This document shows, in pieces, positions 44,401-56,559 of a stretch of 64,000 nt of DNA. The notes under the pieces are model-generated. The model had not been told where the DNA came from, made no database searches, and saw only the letters and a list, made by a program, of their open reading frames with translations. The stretch is taken from NCBI GenBank assembly GCA_023105745.1, contig JALGQZ010000001.1, positions 48,793,662-48,857,661 on the forward strand, in the 5' to 3' direction. The first letter of the stretch is position 1. Each line of letters starts with the position of its first letter. Both the position numbers and the translations under genes were made by a program. The stretch comes from Austropuccinia psidii. Lineage: Eukaryota; Basidiomycota; Pucciniomycetes; Pucciniales; Sphaerophragmiaceae.

Positions 44401-46085
44401 TTAACTAAGCTTCCTAATTAATTGAGTTAAATTTATGGTTCCTGGGTGAGAAAGGTCTATGGAACACACTCTGATGAGTCTTTAACTGGTCTGAGAACAA
44501 TTATTAGTTAAATAATTTCAAAAAAATGAACAGTATAGCAATAAAAAATCTGAGTGAGACACACTGCAAGACTTGAGTGAAATTTCACATTCCAAAAAAC
44601 TCAAAATATTCCTCACCAAAAGTCATTTTTAATAAAGATCAAGAACAATTGAGTTAAAAATATTTTTTGATATAAACTGCTTGATAAATATTTTAAAGAA
44701 TAAAATTATATATAAATTTCTTAAAACCATTGAATCCTCCCTAAAAGTTTACCTAGCATCATACCATAGGGTATATAACCATAAATTCAGTATTTTGGCC
44801 TACAAGGACCAAAATAGAATTTCAGTGTAAATTTCAGAATTTGAAAATCTTTTATTTTAATTAAGCTCTCTTAGAGGTAAACTGAATTAAACCCACACCA
44901 TATAGAACTGAAGTTACCAAAAAGTGATAAAACTAAGTGGTAGTGTGTAGTTTTAAAGTTAACCTTGCATTTGCCATACAGGTGGTAGATCTTTTGGGAC
45001 CTTTCTTCAAACTGGGGTAACAATCACAGAGTATTGCTTGTAAAAAATCAAAAGAGGAAAAAAACAAAATAAGGAGGGCCAAAGGAATTATGTTGAAAGG
45101 TGCCAGGGTACCCAACCTTTTGAATCTACATAAAGTACCTTTTCAATTTGGCCAACCTTAATGAAGGTTATGCAGCAAAATTGAGTTGCAAATGATGTTT
45201 TAATTTCAATTACCATTCAAAAACTCATTGATAACTAATAATTAAAGTTTATTTAATCTTATTTAAGATCAAATTAAGATTGAAACTTAAAAAACGTACA
45301 AAGGTGAAGATTTTGAGTAAAAACTCAGATTTTCTCCATAAGCAAAATGGTTTTGCTTAATTCTGGATTTTCATGAAATCTGAGTATATCAAGGTTGACC
45401 TGTCAAATATTCATCAATTTAATGTTCAAATGCTCATATGTGAAATCACAGAAGTTTGATCTATAGTGAAAATAACCTTAATTATTGATGTTGTGAAAAG
45501 TAAATCCAAAGTACCTCATGAGTAAAACCTTTTTGATTACTTATGGAAATCACCCAAATTTTGGATATCAAAAGTGAGAGTGGAATATCACATAAAAACG
45601 CTTTTGGCTGTTTGATATCACACTTTGCAGTTTTTTTCTTGGTGAAAATTTGGAAAAACATGAAATAGAACTAACTCTTGAGAAATATTGTTATAACTCC
45701 AAAACAAATGAGCCTACAAAAAGAATCAATATCAAACAGGCTAAAATAATTCATATTCAAAATTCTTTGTTTACTTGTTATATCACAGAAACTGTTCATA
45801 AATTTTTAGCCTTTGAGAATACCACTAAAGCCTTTTTGAAAGATTAGGATTAGTGTTTAAAACTCTATATCAATCATATTGATAGAATTCTGGATGTTCA
45901 AACAAATAATAGTCCCCTTGGTAATAGCAGAGGAGTTTTTGTATGAAAAGAACTCTCAACACTGTGAAAAATCCTCAGAAGTCAACCAAGCTCAATTCTA
46001 ATATAATAAGCTAAATTAATATTTATAATAATTTATTTTAATACATCAATTTTCTTTTAAAAAAATAAAAAGAATCTTGATATTG
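44401..46085. other. A+T-rich degenerate region
   Basis: There is no convincing gene. 44240-44520 shares diverged sequence with 57345-57610. A block CCAGGGTACCCAACC (45105) is a hallmark of D LTRs (30717, 37705). An open frame 45650-45847 (65 codons, many Lys/Asn/Ile) has no motif and is continued by broken frames to about 45940, so it may be a retroelement remnant. Confidence 0.4.
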
Positions 46086-48775
46086 TGTGAGATATGTCTA
46101 CAAAACTGTTGATAATATTACTATTAATCAACAGTACTATTACTCTTCTTATCAAATTTAATAAATAAAGGATTAAAACCACAATTAAATAATTAATTAT
46201 TTAATTACTTATTTTACTTGTCATACACTACCAGTTATTATAACAGTAAGCAGTATTTTCTACAAGAATCAATTACAAGAAGTATTTGATGATAAAGCTT
46301 CTTTATTAAAATAATAAAATTTCTTTCATATATAGTTATCTTAAGCAAGTATAATTATCATGATAATTCTTGAAGAAAACTATTACTTGAGAGAACCTTA
46401 AGAATTAAATAAGAACACTCACTAATAATCCAATAATACCTTGTGAAAAATTGGCAGAGTGATTTGACGGATTAATTGTGGATTTAAAGGATAGAAATGG
46501 TATTAAAACAGTAATACAACAATATGATAGCTTAATAATATTGTAAAAAGTATGTTTCTAAGATTTCAAAAGTTTCTAAGTTATTGCGAAAGATCTAAAA
46601 CACTTAAGAGAATAATCAACTAATCCTCACTTGTTGGTACTAAAGATATAATTGGCTAATAGAATAATTTGGAAAAAACAGCACGAGGAGGCCTCTTTTA
46701 AGTCAAAAACAGCTTGAATATGTTTTCCATAGAGAAAAATGAAGAAACAGTGAGTTTAAAACCTATTATCCTCTTTGGATTATTGATTTCATCATCTGTT
46801 GTCACATAAGATTATCACAATTACTTAATTAAGTCATTTTATGTGACTACCTACCCATTTTTGGTTAAGAAATAAATTTGTAACCATAAGTCTTCTTTCA
46901 TTTAAGAATAAACATTAATTTCTCAAAGTTATCAATGTTATTGGGAATTTTATCCCAGGTTAAACTTTCTGTGAATTCTTGAAGATTCAGTGTTTCATGT
47001 GGAATCATCAAAAATGGACTGTGGGTAAAACATTTTATTGTAAATATGAAGTAATGTTTATTTTTGATTTTTATATGGCTCATACGTTTCTAAATTGGTA
47101 CTGAAGTGTTTAGAAATATTAATTGAGAATTGTATTTTTAATGAATCTTTGAAGTTTTTAAGTTATTTTGACATAGAATTGCAAATGGCATAATAATAGC
47201 TTGTTTCCATGAGGTAAATGCATGGATATTAGTCCAAAAAAGGTTTTGATTACTCTTTTAAGGTTTATCCATGGAAAATAATTAATAATTGACATGTTTA
47301 CAGGAGTCAGAGCTGCTCTTTACCTTGTTGTCACATCAAAATAGCATCTTATTTGTTATTTCCTCATAATTTAATGGGACTTTAACTTGGTAATTGAATT
47401 TCCAAAAGGTTTTAGTATACTAATTGTGCCATTATCAGCCATGGAAACAATATTTAGGGCTATCCATGCCCCATAGGAAGCAGAAACTGGGTCCCCTGGC
47501 TCTCTTTGATGTCTTTTGTCCCCCTTAGCTATATTCATGTCAAAAAAAGTAATTCAGACTCAAAGACCGATATCCCCCATGGGTGGCCCAAATTTTCATG
47601 TAAGAATACTGTAATTTTAATCTCCAAAAACATGAATAACACTAATATCAGTGTATGTCACAGGGGCTCTTTGAAGTGAAGAGGGCCTGGCACTCAGTAA
47701 ACTGGGACTCACTTATGGAGGGCTCAAAGATAAGATAAGATGAGATACACTTAAGAGTGTTAAAGATAAATTGCTAAAGAATAAATATAAGAAAAAGCAG
47801 CAAAAAAGGATAAGAGTAAAAGAATAGAAGAGCCAACCACAAACAAGTCCAAGTCCACTGTTTCAACCTGTCAGAATGGAAAGAGAAGGGTTAATAAGGA
47901 TATGGCCACCCAACTCATACTGTACAGGCGAAGAGAGAAAAGGCAAAGACTAACTTAAAATTAAATAATTATAATACCCAAAATAAGGATAAGAATAATT
48001 ATGAAATGATAAATAAACTAAATTAATTAACTGGGGAAAAGTCCCCAGGGGGAAGAAAGAGGGGCTGGTATATGTGAGAATCACCAGCCCTGATCCAGAG
48101 GAAGAATTTTCATGAGAATATTTGATGATTGAATTGAGTCTGGCCAATACAGGTCCTGTACGGCTGTACAGAACCTGTACAAGAGGTGTGGTGTATTGAA
48201 GTGATCATACAGCTTCAAGTTGGTGTATTGAAACTGTATTGGGTGAAACCAGCCTGTATAGGTATTGACAGGCTGTATTGAGGTACCAAGCTGTATGCAT
48301 GTTTCAGAATGAAGATTGCTGAAATTGAATGCTGATACAAATGCTGGATCTGCTGATTTGAGGTGTTTGAGTGGGTGTGTGAATGAATACCCTTACCCCT
48401 GATGAGTGGTTGTTACAGTGTAAAGGCAAGATGGCATTCCTCAGATTCCCATTATTTTGGCATGAAATTGAGCAAAACAAAAATTTTCACAATTCTTTCA
48501 TGTGGTATTGAAGTATTTTCCATATTAGCATCTGATAGAGTTCAAAAACCTCATTCAATCTATGGAGCTACCCTGGTTGAGTCTTTGTGCAGAGTCCAAA
48601 TCTGGGCTTAAATCTATGGAGTTACTTACTTGCAAAAAAGTTATTCATATTTTCTAAGATAAAAAATTCTGAATTTTGGATATATGCATTACTTATGGGT
48701 TATGCATGGTTTAAAAAGTAATTTTATATTTATTATGGCCTATTTGGGTATGTAAAATATACCTCAAGACTCACA
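46086..48775 (-). repeat. Family D LTR copy, carrying a nested solo C LTR
   Basis: Opens TGTGAGATATGTC (plus strand) and closes CAAGACTCACA. It aligns with D LTRs over 46086-47655 and 48423-48775. The flanks tattg and acaag do not match, so it is either not a simple solo LTR or its TSD has decayed. Confidence 0.85.
47656..48417 (-). repeat. Solo family C LTR (762 bp), TSD gtgta
   Basis: On the minus strand it runs TGTAACAACCACTCATCAGG to GAGCCCCTGTGACA. GTGTA is duplicated at 47651-47655 and 48418-48422. The TGTACAG dyad is kept at 48148-48181. Confidence 0.93.
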
Positions 48776-49356
48776 ACAAGAGTTTACAGAAATATACCCC
48801 GAGGAATTCCTTGAATGTGACCAAAAATGCACAAAGAATACCAATTCAATGAGAATTTTATCATTTTGAAATCATGAGAAAAGGTCAATGTCAACTCACT
48901 CCCACAAGCAGACTACCAAATGGAATAAGTTTCTGAAACTGTCATAATGGAATGGAAATCAGCCATTCACAAACCCTCCAAAAGGATAAAGGAAACATGA
49001 TTCTATTAAATCATCTGTTTGCTGAATCAACATAAGTTGTTCTTAAGAATATTTCAGTCAAGGATTGAGTACTAAATTTTGTATATAAGATAAATGAACC
49101 ACACAACCCCTGTAAAGATTTTTCCCTTTAACTATAATTACCACCACTCATGCATTCATAATGAAATTTCAAAACCATTAACTATCTTTTATTTGTGCTA
49201 TTGATATGTATCCTGAAATATTCATCAGCAGGCTTTTTCAATTTAAAAACAAGATTTTCTGAAGCTTCCTACAATTTCATTTATATTTCAAATTATACTT
49301 CACTCAGCAGGGCCTAAACCCCCCTATGAAGACTGAGAAATATTCTTTCATGTAGG
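48776..49356. other. Unassigned spacer
   Basis: A+T-rich; no motif, repeat tip or long frame is recognised. It separates the D LTR from the host-like island. Confidence 0.4.
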
Positions 49357-49683
49357 GTGGCGGCTATGATACATTTCAGATTTTGGAATTGTCTAAAAAA
49401 ATGTTTAGAATCTATTGCTATCCAATTTCCAATATTTTTCAGAAGTTCAGAAATTGGTTCCAGATTTGAATCAAGGAATTCTGTAGATAATAACTTTTGT
49501 TATAATTTACATGCAAGGATTGTGTGCCATAGTCCTTGTGCACTGCACTTATACATCAAGGATAAAAACTCCTTCGTCAATTTGGACTGGCTTGAGATTC
49601 CTCAAAGGAAGTTGCTCATTTCTTATGATATAAGCAATCCAGTTCATGCTCACAATTATCTTTCCTTTTGGACTCATTCTTAA
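49357..49683 (+). CDS. Hypothetical 108-aa ORF
   Basis: One continuous frame with Met start. The product has a few aromatic-rich stretches (RFWNCLKKCLES, FPIFFRSSEIGSRF) and four scattered Cys, with no signal peptide, transmembrane segment or known domain. It stands alone in the island between the D LTR and the spliced gene at 50286. It could be a chance frame or a retroelement remnant. Evidence for expression is absent. Confidence 0.25.
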   Translation: MAAMIHFRFWNCLKKCLESIAIQFPIFFRSSEIGSRFESRNSVDNNFCYNLHARIVCHSPCALHLYIKDKNSFVNLDWLEIPQRKLLISYDISNPVHAHNYLSFWTHS

Positions 49684-50285
49684 TTTTACAATAGCTGTTT
49701 TGGGGTAGCTTTTTGCGTAAGAATACATGACTTAATATAAGCTGCGAAGAAGCGTTTCTCATCAAATGATGAGATTGAATGGCTTTTAAAGGAGTACTGA
49801 GACTGTAAGTGTAGATTAGGACACTGTCGCGTGGAAAAACTCCAGTTAGAGCACAAGACTCACATCGACACAAACGTCACGAACCCTTTCTGCATTTTCG
49901 CTTTTAGGCGAAGCCAATCAAATTTATTTTTACAGCTACATCATCTTTCAATGCATTCTTAAAATAGAACGAATCAAATTTTACAAAGAATTCTATCAAA
50001 GTGTGATTTTGATCGCATCAAGCAGGTTTCTTCATTGTTTGTATATAAACATCAATTAAAAAACTTTATTGAAGTCATATTACGTATGACTTTCAATGGT
50101 TGTACCCTCTTGGGATGGCCTTTGTCTTTCCAAAGAAGCAAATATCTTCGTTAACTGAATGACCATTCAAAATTAGCCCAGGTCATCTTAGATGGTGTGC
50201 TTCGAGGACTCCAGTGATGGCACAACCATCCCAGAGCTGGTGTAAAAATATATTATAACGTACCTCTCATTGGAATGTCATCAAG
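49684..50285. other. Intergenic, 3' side of the spliced gene
   Basis: No frame or repeat is seen. A short stem TTCGC/GCGAA lies near 49895-49915. It probably includes the 3' UTR of the minus-strand gene ending at 50286. Confidence 0.35.
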
Positions 50286-51134
50286 TTACTCCTCTGGAGA
50301 GTCTTCGACCTCGGGCTCTGGGGATCGATATTTATATCGACAAGCCCTAACGTCATGTAAGCCCCAGTTTTTTTTCCAACCATCGGTGACGAACTCGTCA
50401 TGAACTATGGGATAGTTCATGCCGAACTTTCGCGTTGTGCCCTTAGCCATGGCAGCATCAAGTCTGCTGCTAAAGAAGCGTTGTGGTTGTGCCCGCGAGG
50501 GTCCTGCTGATGGCCGTGAAGGTCCAGCACGAGGCACCTTTGAAAACAACCCATCATTAATCCAAGAAAAACTAATGATTTATCTGGCGTAATCTTCCTT
50601 ACACCGTCATTGTCATCTTCCTCTCCTTCTGCAGGAGTTGCTTTTTCTTTTCCCTTCCCCTTCCTTTGGTTTAATAGCGCATCTCGTTGCGCAGTAGCCT
50701 CTCGCAAGGCCTCTCGATTCTTTTCCAATGCGATCTCGAAGGCAAGCTGGAATCACAAATCAAAATGAGAAAACTGAATATTTACTCAAAACCTAAATCT
50801 CAAAAGCAACGCCTACTTTTTTGTAGGCTGGCTTGCGATAAGGTAGCGAGTCTTGACGTTCGAGCAACTCTCTATAAGCTTTCTCATTATCCTCATCGCG
50901 CATTTTATCCAACTCGGCCTGGATGCTGATCATAGTATTGGACGAACAAAATTGGGTTTTACGCGATGAAGATTGAATTTTCTTCAGTTGAACAAGGAGA
51001 TGTTGCCTTCGCTCCTCTCGACGCCGCACCCATGCTTGATACTCTTCTTCAAGATTTTTAATATCCCGCTCAGCTCTATGACAAAGAAGATTGAGCGTGT
51101 GAAGGGAGGAAGCAGCTGCGGAGTTACTGTTCAT
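50286..51134 (-). CDS. Host-like spliced gene: 237-aa coiled-coil protein, function unknown
   Basis: Three exons on the minus strand, 51134-50817, 50746-50603 and 50537-50286, total 714 nt with Met start and TAA stop. The introns are 70 nt (GTAGGC...TTCCAG) and 65 nt (GTAAGG...TTTCAAAG). Both fall in phase 0 and keep the frame open, the main evidence for a real gene. Residues about 15-55 and 70-90 are strongly heptad-like and charged (ERDIKNLEEEYQAWVRRREE), and exon 2 adds FEIALEKNREALREATAQRD, so coiled coils are likely. A Lys/Glu-rich low-complexity segment follows (KGKGKEKATPAEGEEDD). The C-terminal about 50 residues look folded and conserved in character (FGMNYPIVHDEFVTDGWKKN, WGLHDVRACRYKYR), then an acidic tail. 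There is no signal peptide or membrane segment. Base composition is less A+T-rich than around it. Confidence 0.72.
50538..50602 (-). other. Intron 2 of the coiled-coil gene (65 nt)
   Basis: Donor GTAAGG and acceptor CAAAG/GTG. It is needed to join the Glu/Asp-rich exon 2 to exon 3 in frame. Confidence 0.65.
50747..50816 (-). other. Intron 1 of the coiled-coil gene (70 nt)
   Basis: The donor GTAGGC is weak; the acceptor GATTCCAG is good. Splicing avoids an in-frame TAG seven codons past the donor. Confidence 0.6.
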
Positions 51135-51559
51135 TCTCTTTTTAAGTCAAAAACTGATTTTGTTTGGAACAGAGAAACTAAAAGCTTAAAATTCAAATAT
51201 TTTGTTTAGAAAAAATCCCAAGATAAAATTCCGCAAAAAGAAATGACTTTGGGGGGACAAAATTCCTTTATTTTCAAACTATAGGTACAATGCAAAAGAT
51301 CGGATGAAGTTGACGGGAGTTTCTCCTATTGAAACTCCACATAATGATATCAGAACCGATCCTAGGATGATTTGACTTTCGTAAATAAAGTATAGAGTCG
51401 CGGAATGTATTTCTTGATAAAAACATCTAGTGATTCCATCTCCCATCAAATCAAAAAACAACTTAGTTTCATGTTTATGCTTAAAGATAGTATAGTGTTT
51501 TACTTAGTTAAGTGCGATATACAAAAACGACCAAGATAGAAGATAAAAACATCGTCACT
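51135..51559 (-). other. Upstream region of the coiled-coil gene
   Basis: Spacer between two minus-strand genes. It holds a 60-codon frame (51461-51279) with hydrophobic stretches (YFIYESQIILGSVLISLCGV) that might be an exon of the upstream gene, but no supporting splice signals are clear. Confidence 0.35.
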
Positions 51560-51945
51560 TCAGCCATGTTGCTTGGGAGCCAGGAGCAAGACACGAAAAG
51601 TAGACCACCTTTGCAACTTAAGATATTTAATGTAGTTGTGCTCAGAAGTATTGCCTGTCCTGAAAGGAAGTTGTCTTTATCTTGATTGTAAATTGAGATT
51701 GAGATAATTGTTAGCAAACACGTTGAGGGGTGCAATGAAGGAATCTTTTTCATTAGCTTGGAGTGAGCCCTCAGCTCAACGAAGTAGCTACAGCATCCCT
51801 TCATTACGTTAAGAAACGGTAAGTAATCCCCAAATCATATTTTGTTGATGTAAATTTTCCTTGATAAGCTTGAAAGTGGTTAAATTACCTGGGAGTATTT
51901 GAGAAAGGCAGCGGCTACAACCAAGTCTGTTTTAATGGCTATCAT
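51560..51945 (-). CDS. Possible small spliced gene (77 aa), function unknown
   Basis: Proposed exons are 51945-51889, 51798-51722 and 51659-51560 (57+77+100 nt, 78 codons with stop). The introns are 90 nt (GTAATT...ATGAAG) and 62 nt (GTGTTT...TTTCAG). The N-terminus MIAIKTDLVVAAAFLKYSQ is short and partly hydrophobic. Exon 2 continues GCCSYFVELRAHSKLMKKIP and exon 3 adds a basic stretch HNYIKYLKLQRWSTFRVLLL. The first donor and last acceptor are good; the other two sites are weak, so the model is tentative. Alternatively 51804-51508 is read unspliced as a 98-codon frame. It resembles no family I know. Confidence 0.35.
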
Positions 51946-52399
51946 GATTGAAGAGATATTGCCATTCCAAAGCACCAACAAGGATCACTTTCCATTTTGG
52001 GTTTTCAAACCTGTTTGAAAATTGGACACAAGACTCATTCCGGTTTTCTTTTGGGGGCTTTACACCTAATGACGCCGACAAAGATTTTTCCCGCCAAATG
52101 TTTATTTCCTTAAACATAGATATTGATGAAATTACTTAATCCCAAATGATGACTTTATGCAGATTCCAACGGAAATTGTTTTAAGAAAATTATTATTTGG
52201 GCTGGAGTGATTTAAACCCAGCTTTTCATAAATATTGAACAAAAAGAAATGAAAAGGGAAAAGAAGTTGTGTCTTGTTTTGCATCTATCAAAGCTTTGAT
52301 CTCTTTCTATTTTGCCTTGAGCTCTTGAACTCCTTCATTTCACCATGGCTCTTGATGCCTTCCCAAGTCAATTCTTTGAGACAAGCTTAAAAGAAAGCT
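51946..52399. other. Upstream region of the small gene
   Basis: Contains short frames on both strands (52117-51932 minus, 51948-52139 plus) without motifs. From about 52240 onward the sequence grades into an A-like LTR remnant. Confidence 0.3.
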
Positions 52400-52790
52400 T
52401 TCAAGCCTCCAGAGTAAATATTCACACTCTTAAGACGTGCAAAGAGCTCACCAGCCCCTCACAGTATCCAAAAGGGATAAAAGAAAGCCTTTTCTCACTG
52501 GAAAAGGACCTCATCACCATGAATAAGCATCCTTATGTACTAAATCTGTCTTATACCAGTAGTAATCTTAAGATCATATTGATATAATTAGATTAATTAA
52601 TTATTTAACTTATTTTTCAGTCAATTTATATTGTATTATTGCAACCAATGTTCCCAGTAGTTTCACACCACTGCTATTATTCAACAGTAGAGCCTGTTTG
52701 GTATATTTAAAACTATTTTTATTGTGTCACAGTCATAGTGCTAGCTGTTATTTACTATATTTGAGCTACTACATAGGCTAACCCCAACAG
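52400..52790 (+). repeat. 3' end of a decayed family A-like LTR
   Basis: Blocks align in order with the A LTR end: GGGATAAAAGAAAGCCTTTTC (promoter-like box), TTATTGCAACCAATG, CACACCACTGCTATTATTCA, and TTTTTATTGTGTCACAGTC (A: TTTTTACCGTGTCACAAAC). An 80-codon frame at 52345-52587 falls in this LTR and is not a gene. Confidence 0.6.
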
Positions 52791-52799
52791 TATGACACC

Positions 52800-55210
52800 A
52801 TATAGGGTGTGCACCTGTGAGGCATCTAGGAAATACACATAAGGCGCCAAAAAACATTTTATACATTTGCTTTAGTCATAAAATCGACTGTCAAATGAAT
52901 TCAAAAAAAAGAAAAAAGGAAATAGAGCTTTATTTTGGATAAACAAAGCTATAAATATTATTTCATTTTTTCATTCTACACCAAAAATAATCTTGGGTAG
53001 AGTAACAGGGCTTTATATGAAAAAATTGTTATCTCAGAAGTTATTGGAAGATGTAAGTATCTCACAGTAAAGTTGCTCAATTTAAACCCTTTTAACAAAA
53101 TTTTTGGATTCTTAAATTTAAGCTTAAATTTCAAGTTGCAGAATGTTTATTTGCACTTAAAGAAAATTTAGTTACAATTGAGGGGTTGTGTATAATTCCT
53201 GAATAAGCTCAGGATTTGCTACACAGGCTATGAATCCTGTGTGGGCTCAATTTAAATTGGTTTAAAGCCCTCATATGGATCTAAATAAATGAAGGGGAAG
53301 AAGTTGTTAGGGTACCCAACACTTGGTATCTGCAGGAGCCCAAATAGTTCTTCCCACCCTTATTGGAAGATTTTAACCCTTATTTTAACTTCAATATTGG
53401 ACTTTGATTGAATATCAAGGTTGAAATTGATTTGTTCTAATTTGGACAGGAATTAAAAGCAGCCAAAGGATGAATCCCCATATGCAGACTTGTAATAAAG
53501 CTTTCAAGATATTTCAAAAATTAATAAAGCTTAAAAAAGCTTGAATAAGATTATATCTTAAAGCTATGGGAATCAAAAGTTTATTATAAGTTAAGTTTTG
53601 ATGTGTATTGCTCTTTTCTGTGGAAAAATAGAAATGACTTCACAAATCATTTCAAATCTAATTCTCAATGAATTTTCTTGAAAATTCACATGGCTTACAG
53701 TGTAATTTTATCTGTTTATACATTATTATTTCAGTATCTTTTTTGAGCAGGCTTCCATGGAAATTAGCCTTCAAATTAGAATTTTTTTTTATTATAGGAC
53801 AAAATTAAGGTTTCTTCAAAAATTCATCAAAAATCCAGTTCAAGGGATTTTAACTTGATACTATATTCTTGAGGTTTTCATGCGATGTGATTGAATATAA
53901 ATAATTCAATCTTATATTTAAAATCATAATAATTATTCCCACAGAGGATTAAATTAATCGGAGTTAAGGAGAATGTGGATAAAATTAAATTTAAATGAAA
54001 AATAAGGTATCTTAATTGAAGAACCTTATTTTGAAGCTCCATTTTTTAGTTTTGATCTGAGAATTCCCTCTCTATACATTTTTGATAATGGGAGCTTCTC
54101 TGAAAGCAAAAAAGAAGCCTTTAAATTACTATTTTTGTGCATCATTATCATCATCAACCATTCAATAAGACACTTTAAGAAGGTAAAATTTTATTCAATG
54201 GAGAGTATCTTATTACTTTAATAATTCTCCAGTAAATTTACTATTAATAAAATATTAAACAATAATTCAAATCATAGAACTTAGATTACATTTATGTAAT
54301 CACCAATACTAAATTTTATCACATAAAACTGTTCTCTTAAAATATCTTTTTACTCCCCAAATTTCCCCCAAAAGTTCTTAAATGTGATTTTATCATAAAT
54401 ATGTTGTTTTATTCCTTGAAAATATTGATATTAGGAATGATTTTATCTTATAAAAATTCTTTCATATTATAACTGTGGTTTTTTGACTTATTATATTGGA
54501 TAAATATTATAAGTAAGTTTTTCTTTGAATTCCATATCTTTTCCATGTAGCATTAGTTTGATTGTATATGAAGTTCCCCTTAGAATATTTATCTCTGCAC
54601 AGTCTATGTCATATTTATTTTATTTATAAGTTTTTAATATTCTTATTTTGAACATATAATTGCCTCATTAAGATTTTTCTTATTTCTCCTCAATATAACT
54701 GTCAGTGACTAGAATAATAGTATAGTAATTATAATTTATTATAATGATTAAGATATTTTTATTATGAAATTATTTAATACAAATTTTTTTTTGTAAGATT
54801 TTATCATATTATATTTCCTATAGAGGAAGATTATAGTACTCTTGATGTTTGTTACCATGCTTGAGAATTTCATAGAAAAACCTTACTTTGGGGTTCTGGC
54901 CATGAGTTGAACCAATATTTGGGGCATAAATCATATTATAGACCTCATGTTACTCTAGTTTGATGTAAAAATTATATATAAAATATTGGTTGAATTTTTT
55001 GGTAGTTATCCCTTATAAATACTGCTTAAAACGTTAATAAAGATAATATTTAAGAATATTGTTTAAAATAATATGCTATTGAGTTATTTGGAATAAATTT
55101 CTATTGTCTAAATAGTGGCTTTTTCACATCACAGACTTGAAAATTATTCTTTGAGTTATTCTAGTATAAAGTTGTTAGTATTGCAACTTATTAATAAATT
55201 ATTAATTGAA
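52800..55210. other. A+T-rich degenerate repeats, no gene
   Basis: 52850-53300 has weak similarity to repeat B (AATTGAGGGGTTGTGT versus AATTGAGGTGTTGTGT at 2755). GGGTACCCAACACTTGG at 53307 recalls D LTRs. From 53700 to 55210 the sequence is extremely A+T-rich with no frame above 60 codons and no recognisable motif. Confidence 0.4.
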
Positions 55211-55219
55211 TAATTATTA

Positions 55220-56559
55220 GGGTATTGGTAAAAACACATAAGCAAATTGGTAAAACCACATAAGAGCTTATGTGTTTTTACTAAAAACTTACGTGTTTTG
55301 GCCATAAATTGGTAAAAACATGTAAGGGGTGCCCTGGGCGCATTTTTAATTAAAAATGAAACACAACCATGCCCAAAAAATGGGGTTTCTCCCCAAAACC
55401 CCTCTAACTCCCAATTGTTTCAGATTTTTTGCCCAGCCCCCCCAAAAAAAAGACCAAGCATCCCAAATAATCCACTTTATCCCCACCCCAAACAATTTTT
55501 TTTGAAAAACAGAATTACCAAAGCAATTTTGCAAAGCATTTCACACTTTTCTTTCTTTTTTCTCCCCAAAGACTGCATTTTCCACCACAAGGAGCTGTTT
55601 TCAAGCCTCTCAATTTCCAATTTTTTACTTTCCTTCATCCATTAATCCCACATTTAAACCACCTTTTCTCACTGTTAACCACTTATTTCAATTGTTCATA
55701 CCTTTTTTCACTTTTTTCACCTTTAAATTTAAGAAAAACAGGATGTTATATTTGTCCAATCTTCCTCCCCCCCTTCAGAAAAAATCAACTATTTTGGAGG
55801 TTGATTCAGATTGATTGGTTTTTGTATATACAATTTATGCCAATCATCTGCTTCCTCAGTCCTATTTATTTCTTAAATCCCACCTCAGTCTCCTTTTTTA
55901 TGAAACATGTGGCACTTTTGTACTTAAAAATAGTCATATTACAAACAAAAAAAAACTTATTGTGCCTTCACTTATTGTCCCACCAAAAGAACTCCACCAA
56001 TTCATGGGCTTCTGGTTCTTTATTTTCCATATTGAACCCTTTGTTTTAAAAAAAGCTGAAGGAAATTCATGAGTGGGAAGTTTTTATAGTAATTTTTTAA
56101 AAATAGTCATATTACAAAGACAGAAAAAAAACTTAAAAAAAAAACTTTTTGTGCCTTCACTTACCCCACCAAAACAACTTCCCAAAATTATGGGCTTCTG
56201 GTTCTTTCTTCTCCATGTTGAACCCTTTCTTTTCAAAAAAAAGAAGGAAATTGATCAGTGGAAAGATTTTAAATAAATTTTCTAAAAAAACATGCCATTT
56301 TGTCATATTGGCCAAATTTGAGAAATTTGGCCAAAAAAAAATATGAAAAAATTTGTGGATATTGAAATCCCATTTCAGGAAAAATATGGCAAAAAAAATG
56401 AAAAAAAAACCTCAAAACTGATCCTGCGGAATTCTTTTTCAAAAATAAGGTCACTTACATGTTTTTACCATAAACGTACATGTTTTGGCCATAAATTGGT
56501 AAAAACACATAAGGGCTAACATGTTTTTACTAAAATATTATGGGTGTTTACCAACAACC
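55220..56559. mobile_element. Fold-back / MULE-like non-autonomous DNA element
   Basis: Flanked by identical 9-mers TAATTATTA (55211-55219 and 56560-56568). The ends are inverted: GGGTATTGGTAAAAACAC on the left, and the complement of the right end reads GGTTGTTGGTAAACACCC. About 110 bp on each side are composed of GGTAAAAACAYRTAAG modules in both orientations, including the stem CACATAAG/CTTATGTG (55257-55274). The interior is A+T- and poly-A/C-rich with no transposase. Long TIRs and a 9-bp TSD fit Mutator-like elements. An AT-rich TSD could also arise by chance or from an 8-bp hAT duplication. Confidence 0.55.
55925..56290 (+). repeat. Two imperfect ~180-bp tandem units inside the DNA element
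   Basis: The blocks AATAGTCATATTACAAA, TTGTGCCTTCACTTA, TGGGCTTCTGGTTCTTT and TTGAACCCTTT recur in order at 173-186 bp spacing. No coding function; the small open frames they create are similar because the DNA is repeated. Confidence 0.75.

Noticed and set aside
46086..48775. Solo LTR interpretation for this D LTR
   Set aside because: The flanking 5-mers tattg and acaag do not match, so solo status is unproven.
49800..49915. tRNA-like string (GTTAGAGCACAAGACTCACA followed by CACGAACCC)
   Set aside because: The anticodon stem does not pair, there is no TTCGA T-loop, and no acceptor stem closes.
52084..52099. E2F-like TTTGGCGGGAAA (minus strand) upstream of the small gene
   Set aside because: Dikaryotic fungi use SBF/MBF-type factors rather than E2F; one match in 64 kb is not evidence.
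52345..52587. 80-codon plus frame in the host-like island
   Set aside because: The DNA aligns with the end of family A LTRs, so the frame is incidental.
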